Below, piece by piece: positions 42,388 to 50,688 of a stretch of 64,000 nt of DNA (the first letter of the stretch is position 1; the number at the start of each line of letters is the position of its first letter). The position numbers and the translations under genes are program-made. Source of the stretch: Asaia sp037151935 (GTDB taxonomy: Bacteria > Pseudomonadota > Alphaproteobacteria > Acetobacterales > Acetobacteraceae); contig NZ_CP157575.1 of the NCBI RefSeq assembly GCF_051628905.1, forward strand, positions 1,984,001-2,048,000, written 5' to 3'. The notes below the pieces were generated by a model, which made no database searches, had not been told where the DNA came from, and worked only from the letters and a program-made list of their open reading frames with translations.

Positions 42388-43443
42388 ATGGATAGTGAAA
42401 TCTCACCTCAGCCCAAGCCTGCAAAACCGCTTCTGCGTGTCCTCCAGGGAGAGGCTGTCTGGCCCCCTCCGCTCTGGCTGATGCGACAGGCCGGTCGCTA
42501 TCTGCCCGAGTTCCGGGCAGAACGTGCCAAGGCCGATTTCCTGACGCGCTGTACCACCCCTGACATCGCGGCAGAACTGACCCTTCAGCCCATTCGCCGC
42601 TACGCCATGGATGGTGCTATCCTGTTTTCCGACATTCTGGTCCTGCCCTGGGCCATGGGTCAGGATCTGAAATTCATCGAAGGGCGCGGCCCGGTCATGG
42701 AACCGATCCGCAATCGCGCCGCTCTCGACGCGCTGTCTTCCTCCCGCGTAGCCGAAATCGTTGCACCGATCCAGGAAACGTTGCGAATTCTGGCCCGCGA
42801 ACTCCCCCAGCCTACGACGCTTCTCGGCTTTGCAGGCAGCCCGTTTACCGTGTCCTGCTACATGGTCGATGGAGGCAGTTCGCGTGAGTTCGGCGTAACC
42901 CGCGCCATGGCCTTGCAGGACCCGGCTCTGTACAGCGATCTCATCGCTCTACTGACACAGGCCACCACCGACATGCTGATCGGCCAGATCGATGCCGGTG
43001 CTGAAGCTGTCATGCTGTTCGATAGCTGGGCCGGTCTGCTGCCCCCCTCGCAGTTCCGTCAGCATGTGATCGCTCCCACACGCGCCATCGTGCAGGGCAT
43101 TCGCGCCGCCAGACCCGGCGTAAAAATCATCGGTTTCCCCCGTCTCGCCGGACTCATGGCTCTCGAATATGCTCGTGAAACGGGCGTGGATGCCTTGGCT
43201 TGCGATACATCGGTCGATATGGCGCAGATGGCCGCTCTCTGCCCCGATACGCTGGCGCTGCAAGGCAATCTCGACCCGATCATTCTCAAAAACGGCGGGC
43301 AAGCCCTCATCGATGAAGCGCACACGATCAGGAACGCTCTCAAGGGCCGCCCGCATGTGTTCAATCTCGGTCATGGCGTGATGCCCGAAACCCCGCCAGA
43401 GCATGTCGGTGCCCTCGTCAATGCCGTGCGTGATATCGGCTGA
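42388..43443 (+). CDS. hemE: Uroporphyrinogen decarboxylase
   Basis: HemE converts uroporphyrinogen III to coproporphyrinogen III. The 351-residue protein has WLMRQAGRYLPEFR near the N-terminus, FSDILVLPWAMGQ, GFAGSPFTVSCYMV and the C-terminal FNLGHGVMPETPPEHV. The ATG at 42388 is preferred over a TTG nine bases earlier; neither has a strong ribosome site. It is the first gene of a plus-strand series with a HAD hydrolase and hemJ. Confidence 0.97.
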   Translation: MDSEISPQPKPAKPLLRVLQGEAVWPPPLWLMRQAGRYLPEFRAERAKADFLTRCTTPDIAAELTLQPIRRYAMDGAILFSDILVLPWAMGQDLKFIEGRGPVMEPIRNRAALDALSSSRVAEIVAPIQETLRILARELPQPTTLLGFAGSPFTVSCYMVDGGSSREFGVTRAMALQDPALYSDLIALLTQATTDMLIGQIDAGAEAVMLFDSWAGLLPPSQFRQHVIAPTRAIVQGIRAARPGVKIIGFPRLAGLMALEYARETGVDALACDTSVDMAQMAALCPDTLALQGNLDPIILKNGGQALIDEAHTIRNALKGRPHVFNLGHGVMPETPPEHVGALVNAVRDIG

Positions 43444-43447
43444 GAGC

Positions 43448-44143
43448 ATGGCCCACGCCCTGTCTCCCTCGGGCGCGCTGCGCCTCGTGATTTTCGACTG
43501 CGATGGCGTGCTGATCGACAGCGAGGGCCCTTCTTGCCGTCTCGTGGCGCGTGTAGCCCGCGATCATGGCATTGCGCTCAGCGACGAGGAGTCGCTCGAG
43601 AGATTTGCCGGCAAGGCGCTGGCTCAGGTCAAATGCGAGCTTGAAGCCGAAACGGGGCATGATCTCGGTGTCGACTACGTCGCAATCATGCAGGACAAGC
43701 TGGTCGATCTGATGCGTGACGAGGCTGTACCCATCAATGGGGCGGCTGCCATGCTCGTAGGCGTGAAGGCGCTCGATCTGCCCTATCGCGTGGGGTCGAA
43801 CTCATCCTGGCCCGAAATGGACGTGAAATTCGCCCGTGTCGGCTTCGCCCCGTTTTTTCCCCGTGACCGCGTTCATTCAGCACGCGACATGATGCGGCCC
43901 AAGCCGGACCCCTATGTCTTTCTGCATGCTGCTGCCGAGGAAGGCGTCGATCCATCATCCTGCGTGGTGATCGAAGATTCCGATACCGGCGTTCAGGCTG
44001 CTCATGATGCCGGTATGGCGTGCATTCTTCTTCGTGCCGAAGGGCCGCCTCCTGCGCATGACTGGCCTGGGCTGAGACGTATCGCCCATCTGGATGACCT
44101 TGTGCCCGTTCTCGCAGGTGTGCTGAAGGAGCAAGCCCGATGA
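43448..44143 (+). CDS. HAD-superfamily hydrolase (phosphoglycolate phosphatase-like)
   Basis: The 231-residue protein has HAD motif I FDCDGVLIDSE, a helical cap domain, the Ser of motif II in VGSNSSWPE, the motif III lysine in MRPKPDPYVF, and motif IV VIEDSDTGVQAA. It resembles beta-phosphoglucomutase and sugar-phosphate or phosphoglycolate phosphatases; the substrate is not known. It begins four bases after the hemE stop, and its own stop overlaps the hemJ start (ATGA), so the three genes are one operon. Confidence 0.88.
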   Translation: MAHALSPSGALRLVIFDCDGVLIDSEGPSCRLVARVARDHGIALSDEESLERFAGKALAQVKCELEAETGHDLGVDYVAIMQDKLVDLMRDEAVPINGAAAMLVGVKALDLPYRVGSNSSWPEMDVKFARVGFAPFFPRDRVHSARDMMRPKPDPYVFLHAAAEEGVDPSSCVVIEDSDTGVQAAHDAGMACILLRAEGPPPAHDWPGLRRIAHLDDLVPVLAGVLKEQAR

Positions 44144-44592
44144 GCGCCCTCATGCCCTGGTTTCCCTGGCTCAAAGTGCTGCACATTCTGGCCTTTACCT
44201 CATGGATGGCCGGTAATTTCTATCTCCCTCGCCTCTTCGTCTATCACTCCCAAGTAGCCCCCGGCACGGAAGAGAGTGCGCGCTTCCAGATCATGGAACG
44301 CCGCCTTCTGCGCGCCATCATGACGCCTGCCATGATCGCGACCCTTCTCTCGGGCGGGCTGCTCGCCTCACTCCCCGGATTGATCGACTGGTCTGCCCCC
44401 TGGTGGTGGATCAAGCTCGTTACCGTCTTGCTGCTCTGCGGGTTTCACGGTTTCTGCGCCCGCTGGCGTCGTGAGTTCGCTGCCGACCAGCGTCTGCATC
44501 AGGAGCGATTTTACCGCATTGCCAATGAGGTGCCGACGCTTCTGATGGTCGTGATCGTTATCATGATCGTGGTTCGGCCTTTTTCTGGGTGA
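44140..44592 (+). CDS. hemJ: Protoporphyrinogen IX oxidase HemJ-like membrane protein
   Basis: HemJ oxidises protoporphyrinogen IX in the inner membrane of bacteria lacking HemG/HemY. The 150-residue protein has four membrane helices, the conserved N-terminal segment WLKVLHILAFTSWMAGNFYLPRLFVYH and a later HGFCARWRREFA. The operon position after hemE supports a role in haem synthesis. A copy of the dispersed repeat starts six bases after the stop. Confidence 0.9.
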   Translation: MSALMPWFPWLKVLHILAFTSWMAGNFYLPRLFVYHSQVAPGTEESARFQIMERRLLRAIMTPAMIATLLSGGLLASLPGLIDWSAPWWWIKLVTVLLLCGFHGFCARWRREFAADQRLHQERFYRIANEVPTLLMVVIVIMIVVRPFSG

Positions 44593-44597
44593 GAGGC

Positions 44598-44716
44598 CTC
44601 CAGGGCTCTGCCCTGGACCTGCGAAGGGACAAGCCCCTCCGGTCCCCGCTTGAGATCAAACAGGTTTCCAAAGGATGACCATCCTTTGGCGGGGAGCGGG
44701 GCAGAGCCCTGCCTGC
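44598..44716 (+). repeat. Dispersed structured repeat, copy 2
   Basis: This copy sits exactly between the convergent hemJ and pqqE stops, six and four bases from them. It has CCAGGGC-TCT-GCCCTGG, a weakened CGAAGGG hairpin, and CCAAAGGATG (44669-44678) pairing with CATCCTTTGG (44681-44690). The ends, CAGGGCTCTGCCC and GGGGCAGAGCCCTG, are inverted repeats of each other, as in a MITE. It is the best-preserved copy. Confidence 0.9.
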
Positions 44717-44719
44717 TCT

Positions 44720-45802
44720 TCAGGTCGCTCCGAACCGTCGATAAAGAAACTCACCGTCGTGACCAGCGGTGGCGGCCTCCATGACCAGTGCATGTTGGTT
44801 TGAGCGGGCGCAGACGGGATCGGTCGCTGATGCATCGCCGGTCAGGGCAAGGGCCTGGCAGCGACACCCGCCCCAATCCACTTCCTTGAGACTGCAATTC
44901 CGGCAGGGCTCGGGCATCCAGTCAGTGCCACGAAACAGATTGAACAGGGGGGAATCCTGCCAGATGGTGCCAAGCGATTCCTTCGCGACGCTGGGGAAGA
45001 CCACGTTCGGGATGGTTTCGGCGGCGTGGCAGGGCAGCACCTTGCCCGAGGGGGTGATGTTCACGAAACGCTGGCCCCAGCCGCCCATGCAGGGCTTGGG
45101 CTGATCGGCGTGGTAATCGGGTGTGACGTAGTCTATGGCGAGGCTGTTGCCGAAACGGGCGCGGGCCTTCACCACGGCTTCAGTGGAGGCTTCGAGCTGG
45201 GCGGCTGAGGGCATCAGAAGATCGCGGTTTTTGAGGCCCCAACCATAATACTGGGTATGGGCAATCTCAACGCGGCCTGCGCCAAGCTCGTGGGCGAGAT
45301 CCAGCATTTCAGGCACGCGGGCGACGTTTTCGCGATGTACGACGAAATTGAGGGTGAGGGGAATGCCACGCGCCTTGATGAGGCGGGCGGCATTCAGTTT
45401 CTTTTCCTGGGCGCCGCGCAGACCGCCAATACGTTCGGCACCGGCCTCATCGACATCCTGAAAGGAGAGCTGGATATGGTCGAGCCCTGCAGTGTCGAGA
45501 GCCTCGAGCGTGGCATCATTGATGAGCACGCCCGACGTGATGAGGTTGGTGTAGAGATTGAGCTTGCTGGCGTGACGCACAAGTTCGGGCAGATCGTTGC
45601 GCGCCATCGGCTCGCCACCGGAAAAATGTACCTGCAACACCCCCAGAGACGCTGCCTCGTCGAGCACGCGCAGCCAGTCCTTCGTGTCCATTTCCGACGC
45701 CCGGCGATCGAGGGCGAGGGGGTTGGAGCAATAGGGACAGGCGAGCGGACAGCGATGGGTCAATTCGGCAAGAAGGCTCATCGGGGGCGGCGCGAAACTC
45801 AT
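44720..45802 (-). CDS. pqqE: PQQ biosynthesis radical SAM enzyme PqqE
   Basis: PqqE joins the Glu and Tyr side chains of the PqqA peptide by a carbon-carbon bond. The 360-residue protein has the radical SAM cluster motif CPLACPYC (Cys18, 22, 25) and C-terminal cysteines for auxiliary clusters (CRNCSLKEVDWGGCRC). The start overlaps the pqqD stop (ATGA). It is the last gene of pqqABCDE. Confidence 0.98.
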   Translation of the reverse strand: MSFAPPPMSLLAELTHRCPLACPYCSNPLALDRRASEMDTKDWLRVLDEAASLGVLQVHFSGGEPMARNDLPELVRHASKLNLYTNLITSGVLINDATLEALDTAGLDHIQLSFQDVDEAGAERIGGLRGAQEKKLNAARLIKARGIPLTLNFVVHRENVARVPEMLDLAHELGAGRVEIAHTQYYGWGLKNRDLLMPSAAQLEASTEAVVKARARFGNSLAIDYVTPDYHADQPKPCMGGWGQRFVNITPSGKVLPCHAAETIPNVVFPSVAKESLGTIWQDSPLFNLFRGTDWMPEPCRNCSLKEVDWGGCRCQALALTGDASATDPVCARSNQHALVMEAATAGHDGEFLYRRFGAT

Positions 45803-46074
45803 GCGCTCAGCACTTTCTGCTCAATGAGCGAAGCGAGAAGGGTCTGTACATCGGCAGCGATCACATCGCGTGGCGCCTGATAGGTCTCGGCCAGCGTGTC
45901 GATCAGGGCGCCGAGCGGCCGGGCGCCATCGACAAGGCGCAGAATGGCCGCGGCGATGGGATCGGCAATAAAGGCTTTTTCGGGCGCCTGAATCAGCCAG
46001 ACGTCGCGCACGCGGTCATGCTGAAGGCGATGACCGCGGGTAAATTTCAGAATGCTGTCTTCGGAAACGCTCAC
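45799..46074 (-). CDS. pqqD: PqqD peptide chaperone
   Basis: PqqD binds PqqA and presents it to PqqE. The 91-residue protein runs from a GTG at 46074 that overlaps the pqqC stop (GTGA). Typical segments are LKFTRGHRLQHDRVRDVWLIQAPEKAF and the C-terminal DVIAADVQTLLASL. A longer frame to 46182 lies inside pqqC in another frame and is not used. The length matches the family. Confidence 0.95.
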   Translation of the reverse strand: MSVSEDSILKFTRGHRLQHDRVRDVWLIQAPEKAFIADPIAAAILRLVDGARPLGALIDTLAETYQAPRDVIAADVQTLLASLIEQKVLSA

Positions 46075-46817
46075 GCGGTGAAGGCCTCTGGGGTTTGGGC
46101 CCCGGCAAAGGCACCGGGGGCAGGATGGCCTTCCATATACACATGCTGGAGCGCATCGAGCATCGTCCAGAGCACGTTGCATTTGAAGATCAGCGAGTCG
46201 ATGACCTCTTTCTGTTGCTCGGCCGTGCGGGCGTGTTCCTTCACATAGGCCAGAGCGAAATCTGAATCGCGCGGGGCCTGGGTAAGGCGCGGGGCGAAAT
46301 AGGCCAGTGTCTCTTCAGAGATGAAGTCGTAATGGCGCAGCATGCCGGAAACGCGCTCGCTGATGATCGTCGGCGAGAAAAGTTCGGTCAGGGACGAGGC
46401 GATGGCGGCCAGAACGGAGCGGTCGCGCACGTAATGTACATAGGCTTCCACGGCGAAGCCGGTTGCGGGCAGCATACCCTGAAGGCTTTCCACATAATCG
46501 CGTGCGAGGCCGAGCCCGTCCGTCAGCTTGAGCCAGCGCGCAATGCCACCCGTGCCGGGTTCGTTGCCGTCATGATCTTCGAGGCGGCGGCGCCATTCAC
46601 GACGCAGTTCTGCCGTGGGCAGGCGGGCGAGCAATGTCGCATCCTTCACGGGGATGGAGGCCTGATAGTAGTAGCGGTTCAACGCCCAGGCCTGAACCTG
46701 TGTGCGGTCCAGCTTGCCATCATGCAGGGCGCGATGGAACGCATGACGGTTGTGATAGCGCTCGGCGCCGATTTCGCGCAGGCGGGCTTCGAGGGCGTCG
46801 GGGGTAAGAACCGTCAT
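46071..46817 (-). CDS. pqqC: Pyrroloquinoline-quinone synthase PqqC
   Basis: PqqC is the cofactor-free oxidase that completes ring closure to PQQ. The 248-residue all-helical protein shows YHNRHAFHRALHDGKL, WALNRYYYQASIPVKDATLLAR and the C-terminal LDALQHVYMEG. It overlaps pqqB and pqqD by four bases each. Confidence 0.98.
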   Translation of the reverse strand: MTVLTPDALEARLREIGAERYHNRHAFHRALHDGKLDRTQVQAWALNRYYYQASIPVKDATLLARLPTAELRREWRRRLEDHDGNEPGTGGIARWLKLTDGLGLARDYVESLQGMLPATGFAVEAYVHYVRDRSVLAAIASSLTELFSPTIISERVSGMLRHYDFISEETLAYFAPRLTQAPRDSDFALAYVKEHARTAEQQKEVIDSLIFKCNVLWTMLDALQHVYMEGHPAPGAFAGAQTPEAFTA

Positions 46818-47725
46818 GATGATGCTCCCAATGTCAGGCGCAGACCGTCTTCGCCGATGATCCAGCCTGCTTCTTCCGCCGTCCGGCGCTCCGGTGAGTC
46901 CGGGAGGAGAACGGGGTTTGAGTTGTTGATGTGAATAAAAATGCGATGTGCTGGCGCGTCATGCAGCGTCGCAATGATGCCCTCGGGGCCAGACATGGAG
47001 AAATGCCCCATGCGCAGCCCGGTCTTGGGGCTGAGCCCGGCAAGGATCATCTCGTCATCGCGCCAGAGCGTGCCTTCCATGAACAGCGCATCGGCGCTGC
47101 GTATGCGGGCACGTATTTCAGGGGTGAGATCGGCGCAGGCGGGAAGAAAGATCAGCCTGTGCTGCCCGTCCGTGATGTCGAGTCCGATCGTCTCGCCCTT
47201 CTGGCTAGGCAGATGCTCGGCATAGAGCGGCGCCTTGCCGGGCACGTCGAAGGCGGTCACGGTCAGGCCCGACGGGGTATCGTCCTTGTTCGGCAGGACG
47301 ATGGGGGTAAGCTCGCTGAGCACGAGGCGCGGAACGATCTCGCGATTGACCGCCTCGAAGATCGGGTTGGCATCGAGCTGGGCGTGGGTCGCCTGCGTGG
47401 CGTAGAGCCGGAAAGGCTCGCGCTCGCGCAGGGTCAGCAGTCCGGTAATGGAATCGATTTCGCCATTGGTGAGAATGACGCCCTGTATCGGGGTCGAGCG
47501 AAGCCCGGTTTGCGCCTGCAATTCGGGGGTTGCCAGAATCTGCGACCGCAGGTCGGGCGAGGCATTGAGCACAAACCAGTTATGGCCATCGCCGCTAACA
47601 GCGAGAGAGGCCTGGCTGCGGGAAGGGATCTTGCCTTCGCGGGCAGCGCGGCACGCAGGAGCGTTGGAGTTCCACTGGGGAAAGCCGCCGCCAGCGCCGC
47701 TGCCGAGAACGATGATATCGAGCAT
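46814..47725 (-). CDS. pqqB: PqqB, metallo-beta-lactamase-fold PQQ biosynthesis protein
   Basis: PqqB hydroxylates the tyrosine part of the PQQ precursor. The 303-residue protein starts MLDIIVLGSGAGGGFPQWN and has a metallo-beta-lactamase fold (FMEGTLWRDDEM, MGHFSMSGPEGI, HINNSNPVL). It follows pqqA after an inverted-repeat hairpin. Confidence 0.97.
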   Translation of the reverse strand: MLDIIVLGSGAGGGFPQWNSNAPACRAAREGKIPSRSQASLAVSGDGHNWFVLNASPDLRSQILATPELQAQTGLRSTPIQGVILTNGEIDSITGLLTLREREPFRLYATQATHAQLDANPIFEAVNREIVPRLVLSELTPIVLPNKDDTPSGLTVTAFDVPGKAPLYAEHLPSQKGETIGLDITDGQHRLIFLPACADLTPEIRARIRSADALFMEGTLWRDDEMILAGLSPKTGLRMGHFSMSGPEGIIATLHDAPAHRIFIHINNSNPVLLPDSPERRTAEEAGWIIGEDGLRLTLGASS

Positions 47726-47763
47726 GGTCGGGGTCGGTCAGTCCATTATCGGCCAGAAACGAC

Positions 47764-47790
47764 AACAGCCGCACGAGGGGTGCGGCTGTT
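47764..47790 (-). terminator. Hairpin between pqqA and pqqB
   Basis: AACAGCCGCA and TGCGGCTGTT form a perfect 10-bp stem with a 7-base loop, 26 bases after the pqqA stop. There is no long T tract. It probably acts as a partial terminator or mRNA end so that pqqA is made in excess over the enzymes. Confidence 0.65.
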
Positions 47791-47815
47791 GCGTGTAAGC
47801 GAACCGATGAAGAAC

Positions 47816-47896
47816 TTACTTCTTCTGGCCGCAGACATAGGAGTTGATTTCGGCGCCGAGCGGAATTTCGGTAACCTTAGGGGTGTTCCAGGCCAT
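47816..47896 (-). CDS. pqqA: PQQ precursor peptide PqqA
   Basis: This 26-residue peptide is the ribosomally made substrate for PQQ. It begins MAWNTPKVTEIPLG and contains the conserved Glu and Tyr (EINSY) that become the cofactor, ending CGQKK. The ATG has AAGGA seven bases upstream. It is the first gene of pqqABCDE. PQQ serves membrane glucose, alcohol and polyol dehydrogenases of acetic acid bacteria. Confidence 0.97.
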   Translation of the reverse strand: MAWNTPKVTEIPLGAEINSYVCGQKK

Positions 47897-48106
47897 GACG
47901 ATATCCTTTTTGAAAATCATAGTCGTGTGCTGAGACAGCTATACGATAGAACCCGAAAATGGGTTGCAAGCCAACGTGATTCAACCCAATAAAATGTAAC
48001 CTGCTTCACGTTGATGGCAACGATTGTGATCCCGGGCGGTTGATTGGCGTTCATGACGGCGCCCGTTCCATGCCGCAAACTGCCTTTCAGGAAAGAACAG
48101 CCCGCC
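47897..48106. promoter_or_regulatory. pqqA promoter region
   Basis: On the minus strand TTGGCT and TTCTAT, 17 bases apart, resemble a sigma-70 promoter within about 80 bases of pqqA. CAACGTGA (47972-47979) and TCACGTTG (48006-48013) form a perfect 8-bp inverted repeat just upstream of it, a possible regulator site. AACCC/GGGTT (47950-47965) is a small hairpin. It also carries the start of the divergent AI-2E gene. Confidence 0.45.
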
Positions 48107-49399
48107 ATGTCAGACCCGTCTCTGACTTCGGACACGCCCATGCCTGAAGCCGGGCAGAAGGCGATGTCTTCTCGTGAAGCGTCGAATGTGGCCCCCGAGA
48201 CAAGTGAGACTGTTGAAAGCGATGTCCATCAGGCCGGGCTGATCCGCAAGGCCATGCTGCGCCACAGCCTGAGTCTGCGCGATGTGGGCATTCTCATCCT
48301 CTCGCTACTGGCCGTGTTCTACACGCTGTATTTCGCTGCCGATATCGTTCTGCCCTTCGTCTTTGCGATGGTGGTCAATCTGCTGATGATCGGGCCGATG
48401 CGCTTTCTGCATGGGCGGCTGCGCATTCCCAAGCCCATCGCGGCCCTGATGCTGATCATAGCCATGTTTCTGCTCGTGGTCGGCATCGGCACCGCCATCT
48501 CGGTGCCTGCCGCAGCCTGGCTTACCAAGGTGCCCCAGAGCCTGCCGGCGCTTCAGCAGAAGCTCGCTTTCCTTCAGGGACCGATCGACTCCCTGCAACG
48601 GGGCTATCTGCGCGTTGTGGCGCTCATGTCGAGCGGCGGTCATCATCATGTCAGCGCGGCGAATGCCGCAGCGTCATCCAGCGCCAGCGGTGCAGAGACC
48701 TTGCGTGTCTGGGGCTCTTCCTTCCTTATCGGCACGCGCGCCTTCATGGGTGAATTCTTCACCATGTTGCTGATGCAGTTCTTCCTCATGACCGAGGGAG
48801 ACAGCCTGCTGCGCCGTATCGTCGAGATCATGCCGACCTACTCGGACAAGCGACGGCTGGTGCAGATCACGACGCAGATCGAGCGCAATGTCTCGCTCTA
48901 TCTGGCGACCATCACCATCATGAACTTGCTGGTCGGTGCCCTGAACCTGCTGCAATGCTGGCTGACAGGCATGCCCAACCCGCTGCTCTGGGGCGTGCTG
49001 GCGTTTTTGCTCAACTATGTGCCGATCATCGGACCGATGACAGGGGTGGTGGTCTATTTCTGTGTGGCGCTTATCAGCTTTCCCTCCTTCCTGCTGGCCT
49101 TGCTGCCGCCCGCGATCTATCTCTGCATCCATATTCTCGAGGGCGAGACGATCACCCCCATGCTGCTGGCCAAGCGCTTCACCTTGAACCCGGTTCTGGT
49201 GATGGCATCGCTGCTGTTCTGGGACTGGATGTGGGGCATCGGCGGGGCGTTTCTCTCGGTGCCCATGCTCGCCGTGTTCAAGATCTTCTGCGATCACATC
49301 GAGGCACTCACCCCGATCGGTCATGTCCTCGGCGGCCCCGTCAGACCGCGCTCATTGCGCACGCTTGGCCCGGAAGTCACTTCCGAGGCAGCGCCCTAG
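48107..49399 (+). CDS. AI-2E family transporter (membrane permease)
   Basis: The 430-residue protein has the layout of the AI-2E/UPF0118 family: a helix pair near the N-terminus (DVGILILSLLAVFYTLYFAADIVLPFVFA), a central soluble stretch, and a C-terminal set of helices with LLNYVPIIGPMTGVV, ALLPPAIYLCIHILEGETITPMLLAKR and WDWMWGIGGAFLSVPMLAVFK. Family members export small molecules or act as Na+/H+ antiporters; the substrate here is unknown. The ATG at 48107 has AGGAAAG about ten bases upstream. It is a single gene. Confidence 0.9.
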   Translation: MSDPSLTSDTPMPEAGQKAMSSREASNVAPETSETVESDVHQAGLIRKAMLRHSLSLRDVGILILSLLAVFYTLYFAADIVLPFVFAMVVNLLMIGPMRFLHGRLRIPKPIAALMLIIAMFLLVVGIGTAISVPAAAWLTKVPQSLPALQQKLAFLQGPIDSLQRGYLRVVALMSSGGHHHVSAANAAASSSASGAETLRVWGSSFLIGTRAFMGEFFTMLLMQFFLMTEGDSLLRRIVEIMPTYSDKRRLVQITTQIERNVSLYLATITIMNLLVGALNLLQCWLTGMPNPLLWGVLAFLLNYVPIIGPMTGVVVYFCVALISFPSFLLALLPPAIYLCIHILEGETITPMLLAKRFTLNPVLVMASLLFWDWMWGIGGAFLSVPMLAVFKIFCDHIEALTPIGHVLGGPVRPRSLRTLGPEVTSEAAP

Positions 49400-49756
49400 C
49401 TTTCAGGCACGCCCCTCTGGGGTAAAGATTGCAGCATTTCCGGTATTTTCAGACCGGGAAAGATCGTGGCGGCCTGCTTGGCGATCATGCGAGCGCGCTT
49501 CTGTCTTACGACTGGCAGGCGGTCGTCCGCGTGTCTCCGGTTTCATGAATGGCAGACATAAAGACATATTCCTGACGCGCCCTAATGAGGCGCGTCACGA
49601 CCTTGTATGATCCGCCGCCAAGGGCTCTCTGGGGCGCGCGCAAAAAGGCGGATGAATTCCGCCATCGAGACGAGACTGCATCAGGTCTCCCGTCTGGATG
49701 ATGGCGTGTCTCAGGCGTGACCGGCCGGATACTCAAGTCAGCGGACTGGAAAAACC
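49400..49756. other. Intergenic region, no clear gene
   Basis: This stretch holds no convincing gene. Short minus-strand frames exist, including one of 47 codons, but none has a ribosome site. CGCGCC-CTAATGA-GGCGCG near 49579-49597 is a small palindrome. The promoter of the following dehydrogenase gene is presumably here. Confidence 0.35.
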
Positions 49757-50566
49757 ATGAAAGACGTCACTGTCGTTGTCGGTTCAGGATCGATCGGTCA
49801 GGCGATTGCGCGCCGCATCAGCAGCGGTCGCCATGTCGTGCTTGCCGATCTGCACCGTGAGAAGGCCGAAAACGCCGCCAGGATTCTCGAACTGGCAGGG
49901 TACGAGACGAGTGTCGTCACGGTCGATGTTGCTGACAGGCAGTCCGTTCGCTCGCTTGTCGAGACGGCGGAAAAGATCGGCCCGCTCATGTCCCTCGTTC
50001 AGGCTGCCGGGGTGTCACCCTCACAGGCACCGGTAGAGACAATTCTCAAGGTAGATCTCTACGGGACGGCAATGTTGCTCGAGGAGTTCGGGCGAAATAT
50101 GGCCAGAGGCGGATCGGGAATCGTGATCTCCTCTCAGTCCGGCCATCGAATGCCTGCGCTCAGTGCGGATCAGGACAGGCAGTTGGCAACGAGCCCCGCT
50201 GACGCCCTTCTGGCCCTGCCCTTCGTTCGGGAGATCGAGGATACGCTTCTTGCCTATCAGATGTCGAAGCGCTGCAATTCGTTGCGTGTCAGGGGCGAGG
50301 CGCTGCGCTGGGGAGCGCGCGGGGCCCGGATCAATGCGATCAGTCCGGGGATTATCATCACGCCGCTTGCCTATGACGAGCTGAATGGAGAGCGGGCAGA
50401 ATTCTATCGCAACATGCTTTCCAGCGCGCCTGCGGGACGCGCCGGAACACCTGATGAGGTGGCTGCTCTTGCTGCGCTGATCAGCGGTGCTGAAGGCGGC
50501 TACATTACTGGCAGCGATTTTCTGATCGATGGTGGGGCGACCGCCCGGTTTTTCTACGGTCAATAA
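49757..50566 (+). CDS. Short-chain dehydrogenase/reductase (SDR)
   Basis: The 269-residue protein is a classical SDR: nucleotide loop GSGSIGQAIA (about 9-18), the catalytic Ser in ISSQSGH, the YQMSK motif and the C-terminal GAEGGYITGSDFLIDGG. These enzymes oxidise or reduce alcohols and ketones with NAD(P)H; the substrate is not known. It stands alone, and an 11-bp hairpin overlaps its stop codon. Confidence 0.88.
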   Translation: MKDVTVVVGSGSIGQAIARRISSGRHVVLADLHREKAENAARILELAGYETSVVTVDVADRQSVRSLVETAEKIGPLMSLVQAAGVSPSQAPVETILKVDLYGTAMLLEEFGRNMARGGSGIVISSQSGHRMPALSADQDRQLATSPADALLALPFVREIEDTLLAYQMSKRCNSLRVRGEALRWGARGARINAISPGIIITPLAYDELNGERAEFYRNMLSSAPAGRAGTPDEVAALAALISGAEGGYITGSDFLIDGGATARFFYGQ

Positions 50567-50575
50567 CCGGGCGGT
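50540..50575 (+). terminator. Hairpin spanning the SDR stop codon
   Basis: ACCGCCCGGTT (50540-50550, inside the coding region) pairs perfectly with AACCGGGCGGT (50565-50575) just past the TAA. The 14-base loop contains the last codons. No T tract follows. Confidence 0.5.
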
Positions 50576-50664
50576 GAAGGTGGTCCGCTTGGGCGGGTCA
50601 TCTCGGCAGGTCTGTCCGGCCACCGGGCCTGGGTCGAATTTGACGCAAAATGATTTCGGTTTCG

Positions 50665-50688
50665 CGCATGACATGAAATTATCATGCG
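50665..50688. promoter_or_regulatory. Candidate operator upstream of the metal-efflux operon
   Basis: CGCATGA (50665-50671) and TCATGCG (50682-50688) form a perfect 7-bp inverted repeat with a 10-base AT-rich spacer, about 150 bases before the efflux adaptor gene. The regulator is unknown. Confidence 0.35.

Noticed and set aside
49400..49548. A 47-codon minus-strand frame starting MKPETRGRPP, with an AT-hook-like RGRP
   Set aside because: No ribosome site and no further support; RGRP alone is too short.
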